Shown here: positions 56,840-64,000 of the stretch, piece by piece
Layout: each line of letters starts with the position of its first letter
How positions within the stretch are numbered: the first letter of the stretch is position 1
Origin: Microbacterium sp. LWO12-1.2
GTDB taxonomy: Bacteria; Actinomycetota; Actinomycetes; Actinomycetales; Microbacteriaceae
Length of the DNA stretch: 64,000 bases
Direction: 5' to 3'
Assembly (NCBI RefSeq): GCF_040675875.1
Contig: NZ_JBEGII010000001.1
Location: 992,001-1,056,000, forward strand
Program-made: the position numbers and the translations under genes
Notes under the pieces: generated by a model
The model's database searches: none
What the model saw: the letters and a program-made list of their open reading frames with translations, nothing else
Told to the model about the DNA's origin: nothing

Positions 56840-58098
56840 TGAGCACTGCGGCGCTGACGGCCACCGAGCAGGCGGTCGTTCAGCGACGCACCGTCCTGAT
56901 CCTCTCGCTCGGTCAGGTGCTCGGCGGTATCGCGTTCGGGGCCACGGTATCGCTGGGAGCGTTGCTGGCGGCAGACCTCTCCGGAAGCGATGCGCTGTCC
57001 GGCCTCGCCACGGCATCCGTGACGCTCGGCGCGGCGCTGTGCGCGATCCCGCTCGCCCGGCTGGCGGCGAAAGTCGGACGCCGTCGCGCCCTGACACTCG
57101 GCAACCTCTTCGCCCTGGTCGGGATCGTGGTGGTGATCCTCGCCGCAGCGCTGCGGATCTTCCCGCTCCTGCTTGCCGGCATCCTCATGATCGGGGCGGG
57201 CAACGCGGGCAACCTGCAGTCACGCTTCGCCGCGACGGACCTGGCCGCTCCGGTGCATCGGGGACGTGACCTCTCGATCGTGGTCTGGGCCACGACGATC
57301 GGCGGAGTCGCGGGACCACTGCTGCTGGCCCCCGGTGAGGTGGTCGGCCAGGCGCTGGGCATGCCCCCGCAGACCGGCTCCTATGTGTTCTCCTTCGTGG
57401 CCCAGTGCGCCGCACTCCTGCTCTACCTGGTCGCGCTGCGTCCGGATCCGCTCCTTGCCGCACAGCGGCTCGCCCGCAGCACGGCAGCGACGGTGGGGGC
57501 GACCGTTGCCGATCGCCCCGTCGTGGCGCGGTATGCGATCTTCGCTGTGGCGGCATCCCACGTCGTGATGGCATCGGTGATGGCGATGACGCCCGTGCAT
57601 CTCTCGCACATGGCGCACGGCGCGCATGGGATGGAGGCCACGCCTGCCGATGTCTCGCAGCTCGTCGGCGTGACGATCGCGCTCCACGTGGCGGGCATGT
57701 ACGCGCTGTCGCCGGTGTTCGGCATCCTCGCCGACCGCTGGGGCAAGCTGCGAGTGGTGCTGCTCGGGCAGGGTCTCTCTGCGGCATCGCTTCTCTTCGC
57801 GATCTTCGCGAACGACCAGCCGTGGGGTGTGATGACGGCCCTCATCCTGCTCGGTCTCGGCTGGAGTGCGGCGACGGTCGCCGGCGCCGCGCTGCTGACC
57901 GAGGCCTCTGCGCCGGAGCTACGGACCCGACGCCAGGGGCGCAGCGACTCGCTGATGAGTCTGTGCGCGGCCGCGGGTGCCGTGCTCGCCGGGGTCGTGC
58001 TGTCGAACTTCCAGTACGCCGGACTGGGCGTCGCCGCGTCCGTGCTCGTCGTCGCGATCGTCGCACTCTCACCGCTCGCCCGGTCGACGCGCTCGTGA
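56839..58098 (+). CDS. MFS transporter
   Basis: 419 residues with about 12 helices. Motif A AKVGRRRALTLGNLFALVG after helix 2; His/Met-rich loop PVHLSHMAHGAHGMEATP is unusual and could bind metal (inference). ATG 56839 overlaps the previous stop by one base (TGATG); the GTG at 56836 is an alternative. The gene ends in a four-base overlap with a methyltransferase gene. Confidence 0.85.
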   Translation: MSTAALTATEQAVVQRRTVLILSLGQVLGGIAFGATVSLGALLAADLSGSDALSGLATASVTLGAALCAIPLARLAAKVGRRRALTLGNLFALVGIVVVILAAALRIFPLLLAGILMIGAGNAGNLQSRFAATDLAAPVHRGRDLSIVVWATTIGGVAGPLLLAPGEVVGQALGMPPQTGSYVFSFVAQCAALLLYLVALRPDPLLAAQRLARSTAATVGATVADRPVVARYAIFAVAASHVVMASVMAMTPVHLSHMAHGAHGMEATPADVSQLVGVTIALHVAGMYALSPVFGILADRWGKLRVVLLGQGLSAASLLFAIFANDQPWGVMTALILLGLGWSAATVAGAALLTEASAPELRTRRQGRSDSLMSLCAAAGAVLAGVVLSNFQYAGLGVAASVLVVAIVALSPLARSTRS

Positions 58099-58865
58099 AG
58101 CCCTGGGCTGGCGTGGGGGAGGCATACGCGTCGTCCTACGCCTCGCTCTGCGCCGGCACGGTCGACGCGCTCCTGAGCGCTCTCGGCCCTCCGAGCGGGC
58201 GCCGATTGCTCGACGTCGGTTCAGGCACGGGGGAGCTCGCCGACCGATTCCGCCGTGCCGGGTGGGACGTGACGGCGTGCGAACCGGAGCCGACGATGCG
58301 CGCGGTGTCACAACGGCAGTATCCCGAGGTGCCCGTCGTCGCCGGTGGCCTCCCGAAGCTGCCGTTCGCCCCGGCGATCTTCGATGCGGTGACGGCTAAC
58401 TTCGTGCTCAACCATGTGCCGGATCCGCGAGCATCCGCGCGTGAGATGGCGCGCGTGGCCGCCGCGAAGGCGCCGCTCGGCGCCAGTATCTGGCTGCGGT
58501 CGCCGAGCTGGTTCTGGGCGGAGATCGTCGCGCGGGCCGGCATCGTCGCGCCGCCCGGAGAGCGACTGTCGCCGGACAAGGACTTCGCGCGCACGGCTGC
58601 GGGGTTCGAGGCGATGCTGGTCGACGGCGGCTGGCAGGGCGTGCGCGTCGAGGAGCTGTCGTGGATCTGGCGCGCCTCGCCGGCCACTCTCTGGACCTCG
58701 GCGGAGGGGGGAGTCGCGTCGGCGGGAATGCTCTACCTCGCACTCGACGACGACGACCGGGCACTGTTCCGGCGCACGTTCGAAGCAGTGTGCGCCGAGT
58801 ACGCCGTGGACGGGATGGTTCCGCTGGAGCACACCGCAGCGGTGGCGGTGGGTCGCGCGCTCTAG
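58095..58865 (+). CDS. Class I SAM-dependent methyltransferase
   Basis: 256 residues of the Methyltransf_11 type: LLDVGSGTGELADRFRRAGWDVTACEPEP (motif I and the acidic end of strand 2), then FDAVTANFVLNHVPDP (motif II/III). The target is unknown; the Trp-rich C-terminal half may bind a small molecule. GTG 58095 overlaps the MFS stop (GTGA). The FAH, MFS and this gene form one operon. Its TAG stop begins the gltX -10 box. Confidence 0.84.
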   Translation: MKPWAGVGEAYASSYASLCAGTVDALLSALGPPSGRRLLDVGSGTGELADRFRRAGWDVTACEPEPTMRAVSQRQYPEVPVVAGGLPKLPFAPAIFDAVTANFVLNHVPDPRASAREMARVAAAKAPLGASIWLRSPSWFWAEIVARAGIVAPPGERLSPDKDFARTAAGFEAMLVDGGWQGVRVEELSWIWRASPATLWTSAEGGVASAGMLYLALDDDDRALFRRTFEAVCAEYAVDGMVPLEHTAAVAVGRAL

Positions 58866-58868
58866 AAT
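58863..58868 (+). promoter_or_regulatory. -10 element of gltX, built on the upstream stop codon
   Basis: TAGAAT, nine bases before ATG 58878; the TAG is the methyltransferase stop. Confidence 0.5.
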
Positions 58869-58877
58869 CGAAGGGAT

Positions 58878-60383
58878 ATGGCTACTCCTCACCCCCTCAC
58901 CACGACCGCCAGCGGTGCCGACGTCCGCGTCCGCTTCTGCCCCTCGCCGACAGGCCTGCCGCACGTCGGCATGGTGCGCACGGCCCTCTACAACTGGGCC
59001 TACGCCCGCCACAACGGCGGCAAGCTCATCTTCCGCATCGAAGACACCGACGCCGCGCGAGACAGCGAGGAGAGCTTCCGCCAGCTCGTCGACGCGCTGA
59101 CCTGGTTGAAGATCGACTGGGACGAAGGGGTCGAGGTCGGTGGCCCGCACGCCCCGTACCGGCAGTCGGAGCGCCACGACATCTACCGCGGTGTGATCGA
59201 CAAACTGGTCGCCTCCGGCGCCCTGTACGAGAGCTACTCCAACGCGGAGGAGATCGACGCACGCAACGAGGCGAACGGCCGTGCCAAGCAGCTCGGCTAC
59301 GACAACTTCGATCGCGACCTGACGGACGAGCAGAAGGCGGCGTTCCGCGCCGAGGGGCGTCAGCCTGCGCTGCGGCTGCGCGTGCCGGACGAGGACCTGA
59401 CGTACGAAGACCTCATCCGCGGCGAGGTGACGTTCCCCGCAGGCTCGTTCCCCGACTTCGTGGTCGTGCGCCCGAACGGCGTACCGCTGTACACGTTCGT
59501 GAACCCCGTCGACGATGCGCTCATGGGCATCACCCACGTACTCCGGGGCGAGGACCTGATGCCCTCGACCGCGCGCCAGCTCGCGCTGTACGCCGCACTG
59601 ATCGAGGCGGAGGTCACGACCTTCGTGCCGCGGTTCGCGCACATGCCGCTGGTACTCGGCGAGACAGGTAACAAGAAGCTCTCCAAGCGCGACCCGCAGG
59701 CCGACCTGTTCCTGCACCGCGACCGCGGTTTCATCCCCGAGGGGCTCCTGAACTACCTGGCGCTGCTCGGCTGGTCCATCGGACCCGACCGCGACGTGTT
59801 CACGCTCGACGAGTTCACCGCGGCGTTCGACATCGTGAACGTCAACCCGAACCCGGCCCGCTTCGACCAGAAGAAGGCCGAGTCGATCAACGGTGACCAC
59901 ATCCGGATGCTCGACGGCAAGGACTTCGCAGAGCGCACGATCCCGTATCTCGCCGCTGCCGGCCTCTTCGACGAGCCGACGCACGAGCAGCTGGTACAGG
60001 CATTCCGCGTCGCACCTCTCGTGCAGGAGCGCGTGCAGCTGCTGGGTGAGGTTCCCGGCATGGTCGGATTCCTGTTCACGGATGACATGTCGTACGACGC
60101 CGATGCGCTGAAGGGTCTGCCGGCGAACGCCGCCGAGGTGCTCGACGCCTGCGTCGCCGCTCTGGAGCCGGTGATCGAGTTCACGCCGGAGAAGATCCAG
60201 GAGGCTCTCGCCGAGGCACTGGTCGAGAGGCTCGAGCTCAAGCCACGTGTCGCGTATGGCCCCCCGCGCGTCGCCATCACGGGACGGCGGATCTCGCCGC
60301 CGCTCTTCGAGTCGATGGAACTGCTCGGCAAGGACGAATCACTGCGTCGCCTGCGGGCGCTGTCGGCGATGCTCGCCGGCTGA
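58878..60383 (+). CDS. gltX: Glutamyl-tRNA synthetase
   Basis: 501-residue class I synthetase charging tRNA-Glu (and probably tRNA-Gln when GatCAB is used). The HIGH box reads HVGM at 29-32 after PSPTGLP and the KMSKS loop reads KLSKR at 267-271. The catalytic core is followed by the anticodon-binding helical domain. A tRNA-Gln gene lies downstream. An AAGGGA site precedes the start. Confidence 0.96.
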   Translation: MATPHPLTTTASGADVRVRFCPSPTGLPHVGMVRTALYNWAYARHNGGKLIFRIEDTDAARDSEESFRQLVDALTWLKIDWDEGVEVGGPHAPYRQSERHDIYRGVIDKLVASGALYESYSNAEEIDARNEANGRAKQLGYDNFDRDLTDEQKAAFRAEGRQPALRLRVPDEDLTYEDLIRGEVTFPAGSFPDFVVVRPNGVPLYTFVNPVDDALMGITHVLRGEDLMPSTARQLALYAALIEAEVTTFVPRFAHMPLVLGETGNKKLSKRDPQADLFLHRDRGFIPEGLLNYLALLGWSIGPDRDVFTLDEFTAAFDIVNVNPNPARFDQKKAESINGDHIRMLDGKDFAERTIPYLAAAGLFDEPTHEQLVQAFRVAPLVQERVQLLGEVPGMVGFLFTDDMSYDADALKGLPANAAEVLDACVAALEPVIEFTPEKIQEALAEALVERLELKPRVAYGPPRVAITGRRISPPLFESMELLGKDESLRRLRALSAMLAG

Positions 60384-60404
60384 CACACGACGCGGAGTCG
60401 TCTC

Positions 60405-60439
60405 AGAGGAGGGGGATCGCCTGGCGGTCCTCCTCCTCT
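60405..60439 (+). terminator. Terminator after gltX
   Basis: Inverted repeat of 17 bp (60405-60421 with 60423-60439, two G-U pairs) whose top must open to form a loop; followed by TGCTTCT. Confidence 0.7.
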
Positions 60440-60553
60440 TGCTTCTCGCGATTTGGATCCGCCACGCCCGGGGTGCGGAAGACGCGCTCCATTTGGCGGG
60501 CGGCGATCGGTCGGGTAAGCTTGACTCTCGGTGCGAGGCTCCGGTTTCGCCCT

Positions 60554-60628
60554 TGGGGTATGGTGTAATTGGCAACACGACGGTTTCTGGTTCCGTTATT
60601 CTTGGTTCGAGTCCAGGTACCCCAGCCA
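60554..60628 (+). tRNA. tRNA-Gln (anticodon CTG)
   Basis: 75 nt including encoded CCA. Acceptor TGGGGTA pairs with TACCCCA (the U1-A72 start is typical of tRNA-Gln), anticodon loop TTCTGGT gives CTG, T arm GGTTCGAGTCC. Reads CAG. A TAAGCT at about 60514-60519 is the likely -10 box and a U-tailed terminator follows at 60683. Confidence 0.93.
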
Positions 60629-60682
60629 TAGTGCTCGCGTTCACATCACGCGCCGAGCGAACCGGTCTCGGTTGAAGATCTG

Positions 60683-60716
60683 AAGAACTCCCCACGGAAT
60701 CGCGGGGAGTTCTTTT
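60683..60716 (+). terminator. Terminator after tRNA-Gln
   Basis: AAGAACTCCCC (60683-60693) pairs with GGGGAGTTCTT (60704-60714), ten-base loop, TTTT after. This is the clearest Rho-independent terminator in the window. Confidence 0.9.
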
Positions 60717-60943
60717 GTCTGCGCGGTGCGCCTTACACGGCCGTCCTTACGACCTCGTGCTCCCTTGCCATTGCCGTCGCCGTGTCTTCGCTCACCTGTG
60801 GACAGAGTTCGAGAGCCACTCGTCGGTCGAACCGCTTCGGGCCGACGCACCACCGCCAGAAACCAGCGGGGCGTGGGGTGCTCGGCGCTGACCCAGTACA
60901 GTCGTAGTGCGCTGACGAGGGCCGTGGATGGAATGGATCAGGG

Positions 60944-61351
60944 GTGAGCAGCGGGGCAAGGAGATTGCGTAGCTTGCGACCAGGTACGCGCTGGGCACTC
61001 GGCGGGGTCATCGTCGTGAGCGTGCACGCCGCAGCGGCGGTGTACTTCCATTTCGTCAACCCGTACGAGTCCCAGATCTTCCCGCCGTGCCTGTGGCACC
61101 GGATAACAGGTCTGCAGTGCCCCACCTGCGGGGGTACGCGGGCTCTGTACTCGCTTCTTGCGGGTGACTTCCTGCGCTCGTTCGCTATGAATCCTCTGCT
61201 CCTCGCGTCATACGTCTCCGGAGGGCTGGTTGTGGGGCAGGCGGCGTTCGAATCGGCGACCGGAAGGCAGGGCCGCTGGCCCATTCGCCTCGCACTCGGA
61301 CTTGTGTTCGCGGCCTGGGTCTACACCGGAATACTGCGTAACCTGCTGTAG
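60944..61351 (+). CDS. DUF2752 membrane protein
   Basis: 135 residues of the DUF2752 family: two or three transmembrane helices, with the family signature FPPCLWHRITGLQCPTCGGTRA (C49, C59 and C62), a possible metal site at the membrane face. Function unknown. GTG 60944 is taken; a TACAGT at 60896-60901 may be its -10 box. The 60717-60943 stretch upstream holds nothing else I can support. Confidence 0.78.
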   Translation: MSSGARRLRSLRPGTRWALGGVIVVSVHAAAAVYFHFVNPYESQIFPPCLWHRITGLQCPTCGGTRALYSLLAGDFLRSFAMNPLLLASYVSGGLVVGQAAFESATGRQGRWPIRLALGLVFAAWVYTGILRNLL

Positions 61352-61723
61352 GCGTCGAGGCTGATAGCAGGCTCAGCTATCGCTGCCCGTCCGAGCCACC
61401 GCGCCAAGCCGTCTCGTCGCCCCTCTGGCCGAGATCGGGCGCGTCCACGAGACGCGGGACTTCACCCGGGCGCGGTTCGCGACTCTCGATTAGCACGCGC
61501 GGTGCCGCCAGCACAAGAGACACATACTGACGGGCGGTACCTCATAAAGTGATCGCCCTGGGGGTAATTTCTCGGCTCTGTGGGCCTCAGCGACCCTTGC
61601 CACGCTCGTGGGCAGCATCGCGACTGCCGCGCGCTCCCTCATGCTTCGCAGTCGAGCAGGACCTCTCCCGCATCCCACCGATCGTACTTCCGCAGCCACC
61701 TGAAACATGAAAGAGATCAGCCG
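61352..61723. other. Gene-free interval of 372 bp
   Basis: No supported gene. It has a small hairpin (GATAGC at 61363-61368 with GCTATC at 61376-61381), possibly ending the DUF2752 transcript, and an imperfect inverted repeat GGGCGGT/ATCGCCC near 61531-61557 that could be an operator. The end must hold the promoter of the next two genes. Confidence 0.4.
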
Positions 61724-62122
61724 ATGACGCTTCCTCCTCCTCCTGGCCAACCGTCTGATTCCTCTGGATCGCAGCCCTCACGGCCACCCCGGCCTCCGGG
61801 GGCGTCGATGCAGCCGCAAGGGTCGAGTGCGGGCACCGGTCGGATGCCCCCGCCCCCGGCAGCGGGATCTCCCCCTGGTGGCCCGCCACCGGGGAAGAAG
61901 CGCGCCACGAATGCGGTGGTTGCCGGTGTCGTCGGCGTGATTCCGGGATGCGGCTGGCTCGCGGCGATTCTCGCGATCGCCTTCGGGCTGAGCTCACAGG
62001 GAGTCACACGGAGATCAGGACTCGCACCGTACGGGTCCGCCAAGGCGGGCGTCGTGCTCGGCGTGATCGGGCTCGTCATCAACATCATCTTCGTGATCTT
62101 GGTGTTCGGGACCGGGAGGTAG
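61724..62122 (+). CDS. DUF4190-like membrane protein with Pro-rich N terminus
   Basis: 132 residues: about 55 residues rich in Pro/Gly/Ser (PPPAAGSPPGGPPPGKKR), then two hydrophobic helices (AVVAGVVGVIPGCGWLAAILAIAFG and GVVLGVIGLVINIIFVILVF) separated by a DUF4190-like loop. Actinobacterial proteins of this build are common and uncharacterised. The J-domain gene follows seven bases after the stop, so they share an operon. Confidence 0.75.
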   Translation: MTLPPPPGQPSDSSGSQPSRPPRPPGASMQPQGSSAGTGRMPPPPAAGSPPGGPPPGKKRATNAVVAGVVGVIPGCGWLAAILAIAFGLSSQGVTRRSGLAPYGSAKAGVVLGVIGLVINIIFVILVFGTGR

Positions 62123-62128
62123 TGGGAG

Positions 62129-63163
62129 ATGAGCAACTCGGAAATCTCGCTCTACGAAGTCCTCGAGGTCTCGCCCACTGCCGGTGACGACGCTGTTCGC
62201 GAAGCCATCCACGCCGCTCGCCGGAAATGGCAGAGCCGCTCGAACCACCCGAATCTCGCCCAGCGGCAAGTCGCCGAGCAGCGTGTCGCAGCGATCGCGG
62301 AAGCCGAGCGCGTCTTGCTCGACCCCGCGTCTCGCGCTCAGTACGATCACTCGCGGTCAGTGCCGCAGCAGAGCTCCAACGGTGGGGCTCCGCGACTGGT
62401 GATCCCAGCGACCGGGGCGACCACCTCAGCGAAGATCGACCTGCTCCGGGTGGTGAACGTGTCTCAGCCGTCGCCGGGGCCCTTCGTGCCGGTACTCAAC
62501 GCCGACAAGAGCCCGGTGATGGCGGAGGGGGAGAACTACCTTCAGCACCTCACTGGGGAAGGTGGATGCTTCTACCAGCCGTGGCCGTCAGCGCCCGTCC
62601 AAGACGCCAGCCCGGGATGGGGGAACACGACGCTCTACTTCACTGACCAGCGGTTGATCTTCATCTGCCCGAACTTCGTTCGGCCGAAAGACTCGAGTGT
62701 CGAGGTCGATACCGATCTCGGGCTGGGGGTCGCGATCATGGCCGCCGGAGTCCGAGGTCTGTCCCAGGCGGGAAAGAACGCGGCTGCCGCGCGGGCAGTG
62801 GCAGGCAAGGCGATGGCTGCCAGCATCCCGTGGGAGTACATCGTCGAGGTCGAAGTGTGGCCGGATGTCGAGTACGGGGGTGCCGCGCTCATCTTCACGA
62901 TGGTCGGTGGCGACGCGACGTACTCTGTCGGCCTCGGCATCGAGGTGCAGGATCTGAGCTGGTTCCGGCAGCAGGCTGAGTGGGCGATCCAGGTGGCCCT
63001 TCATCGGCGTCTCGAATTGCTCGGCGACGGAGTGCTCCCGTCGGAGCGCGCCGCAGTGCAGGCCATCCAGGCGAATCCCAGACCCGACTACGGTCAAGAC
63101 GGATCCCTGTCCTACATCGCACCCGTCGCGCTCGACGCGGGGAACGCGCTCACCCGGCTGTAG
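62129..63163 (+). CDS. J-domain-like protein with degenerate HPD and a PH/GRAM-like region
   Basis: 344 residues. Residues about 6-70 form a DnaJ-like domain (SLYEVLEVSPTAGDDAVREAIHAARRKW ... LLDPASRAQYDH), but the HPD tripeptide reads HPN at 40-42, which usually abolishes stimulation of Hsp70. From about residue 167 (TTLYFTDQRLIFICP) the sequence resembles bacterial PH/GRAM-type domains that bind membranes. There is no signal peptide. ATG 62129 follows GGGAG. Confidence 0.72.
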   Translation: MSNSEISLYEVLEVSPTAGDDAVREAIHAARRKWQSRSNHPNLAQRQVAEQRVAAIAEAERVLLDPASRAQYDHSRSVPQQSSNGGAPRLVIPATGATTSAKIDLLRVVNVSQPSPGPFVPVLNADKSPVMAEGENYLQHLTGEGGCFYQPWPSAPVQDASPGWGNTTLYFTDQRLIFICPNFVRPKDSSVEVDTDLGLGVAIMAAGVRGLSQAGKNAAAARAVAGKAMAASIPWEYIVEVEVWPDVEYGGAALIFTMVGGDATYSVGLGIEVQDLSWFRQQAEWAIQVALHRRLELLGDGVLPSERAAVQAIQANPRPDYGQDGSLSYIAPVALDAGNALTRL

Positions 63164-63257
63164 TGCCACGGCATGCATTGCCAGCGGTTACTGGAGCAGG
63201 CATGAGAGCGTTCCCGGAGCCTCTCCTGCACGCGGCGGCAGCGGTCTGATCCATCTC

Positions 63258-64000
63258 TCAGCGGCGCCCGGGAATCAGCCAGGGCATGGGCTGGAACCCG
63301 GCCTCGCGATGGCCTTTCAACCGGTCGAGGGCGGCGTTGGCCAGGTGGCCGGTGAGGGTGCCGCTGTCGAGGAGCTGCTGGACGAAGGCATGATCGCCGG
63401 CGGCGATGGTGGAGACGATCACGGCATGCCCCAGATGCTCTGGCATCTGTTGAACAGCTCGGGCGAGCGCACGACGCGGCGTCGGCTCCGACGCATGGAC
63501 GAGTTGCCGCGCTATCGGGGCGAGCTTCTCGGAGATACGGCGCCTCTGCTTCGTGGACTGCGTGGCAGCAGTCCAGATAGCGACCTCCAGAAGTCGCTCC
63601 GCTGTTCCGATGGCGTCGCCGCTCGAATCTCGGTACGTGCGAAGGTAGGTCGCGATGTGATCGAAGCGGTCGGTCGCGATGATCTGGCGGCCTTTGAGGG
63701 GATACTCGCAAGTGAGCTCCCACAGCGGCTCCCACGCGCTGCGTGCACCGGAGATGGCAAGGATGGTCCGGTAGGCGGTGAACCCCGCGTCCACCAGGCG
63801 TTGCTTCGCCTTGGTGAGTTCCGCTGGTCGGGCGGGGGAGCGCAGCGGCTCGATCACCTCCGCATGGACGATGCCGAGGGCACCCATTGCTTCGTGCGGT
63901 CGGTGTCCCACGCTCGTCGGGAGCATTTCCGTCACCACCGCCTTGGCGAGCGGGTCTCGCACCGCGGCGAGGTGTTCGGCGATGGCCGCGGCAGTCGGAT
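63258..64000 (-). CDS. Protein of unknown function, 5'-truncated by window edge
   Basis: The minus frame is open to the right edge (at least 247 residues), so the N terminus is outside the window; the GTG at 63962 is only an internal candidate start. The visible part is Ala/Leu/Arg-rich and mostly helical, with a helix-turn-helix-like repeat texture (for example EPLWELTCEYPLKGRQ, DSGTLTGHLANAALDRLKG) that could be HEAT-like; I do not recognise a family. It is convergent with the J-domain gene. Confidence 0.6.
   Translation of the reverse strand, partial: PTAAAIAEHLAAVRDPLAKAVVTEMLPTSVGHRPHEAMGALGIVHAEVIEPLRSPARPAELTKAKQRLVDAGFTAYRTILAISGARSAWEPLWELTCEYPLKGRQIIATDRFDHIATYLRTYRDSSGDAIGTAERLLEVAIWTAATQSTKQRRRISEKLAPIARQLVHASEPTPRRALARAVQQMPEHLGHAVIVSTIAAGDHAFVQQLLDSGTLTGHLANAALDRLKGHREAGFQPMPWLIPGRR

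Noticed and set aside
60384..60553. T-box or other riboswitch near gltX and tRNA-Gln
   Set aside because: No T-box bulge (TGGN) motif with specifier loop; the conspicuous stem is better explained as the gltX terminator.
60726..60947. Short open frames between tRNA-Gln and the DUF2752 gene
   Set aside because: Arg/Pro/Ser-rich with no start signal or similarity.

Overview
The window is a high-GC actinobacterial chromosome segment, most likely from the Microbacteriaceae (Microbacterium or a close relative). Four things point there: the conserved order ftsK-pgsA-cinA-clgR-DUF3046-recA-recX-miaB-miaA-dapF; the ilvD/ilvBNC/serA/leuB/ilvE/gltX block; a tmRNA whose reconstructed tag is AETKRNDFALAA; and an LAXTG-type (sortase E class) cell-wall sorting signal. 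It is mostly core chromosome. I see no insertion sequence, prophage, integrase, CRISPR array or plasmid function.

Layout. 1-18.8 kb: end of an SDR gene, dapA, RNase J, ftsK, pgsA, cinA, clgR, recA (SOS box upstream), recX, miaB, miaA, dapF, hflX and ssrA (tmRNA), with small accessory genes between them, including a frameshifted acetyltransferase. 19-27 kb: an IclR regulator with a nucleobase-type permease, a HisC-like aminotransferase, a D-2-hydroxyacid dehydrogenase-like flavoprotein and a convergent DapA-like aldolase (an uncharacterised catabolic cluster), then a lipoprotein, a HisN-like phosphatase and tRNA-Lys. 27-39 kb: a wall-anchored surface protein, a YbaK-like protein, a MarR/MFS pair, an IclR-controlled CoA-transferase/thiolase set, another MFS exporter and otsA/otsB for trehalose synthesis. 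39-60 kb: branched-chain amino acid synthesis (ilvD, ilvB, ilvN, ilvC, leuB, ilvE) and serA, interleaved with a GntR/D-lactate dehydrogenase pair, a TetR/MFS pair, an FAH-MFS-methyltransferase operon, and gltX plus tRNA-Gln. 60-64 kb: less conserved small membrane proteins, a degenerate J-domain protein and a truncated unknown gene.

How the genes work together. IlvBN, IlvC, IlvD and IlvE make valine and isoleucine, LeuB serves leucine, and SerA starts serine synthesis. DapA and DapF serve lysine/diaminopimelate and so peptidoglycan. ClgR, RecA and RecX form the proteolysis/DNA-damage neighbourhood. Three regulator/target pairs (MarR-MFS, GntR-dehydrogenase, TetR-MFS) have readable palindromic operators lying on a promoter.

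The most general signal is regulatory. About seventeen genes carry a TANNNT -10 hexamer only 6-7 nt before the start codon with no Shine-Dalgarno sequence, which predicts leaderless mRNAs. In three places the TAG stop codon of the upstream gene is the first half of the next gene's -10 box. I found no clear candidate for a wholly new defence or mobile system. The best leads are the 19-25 kb catabolic cluster and the 61-63 kb J-domain/membrane-protein group.
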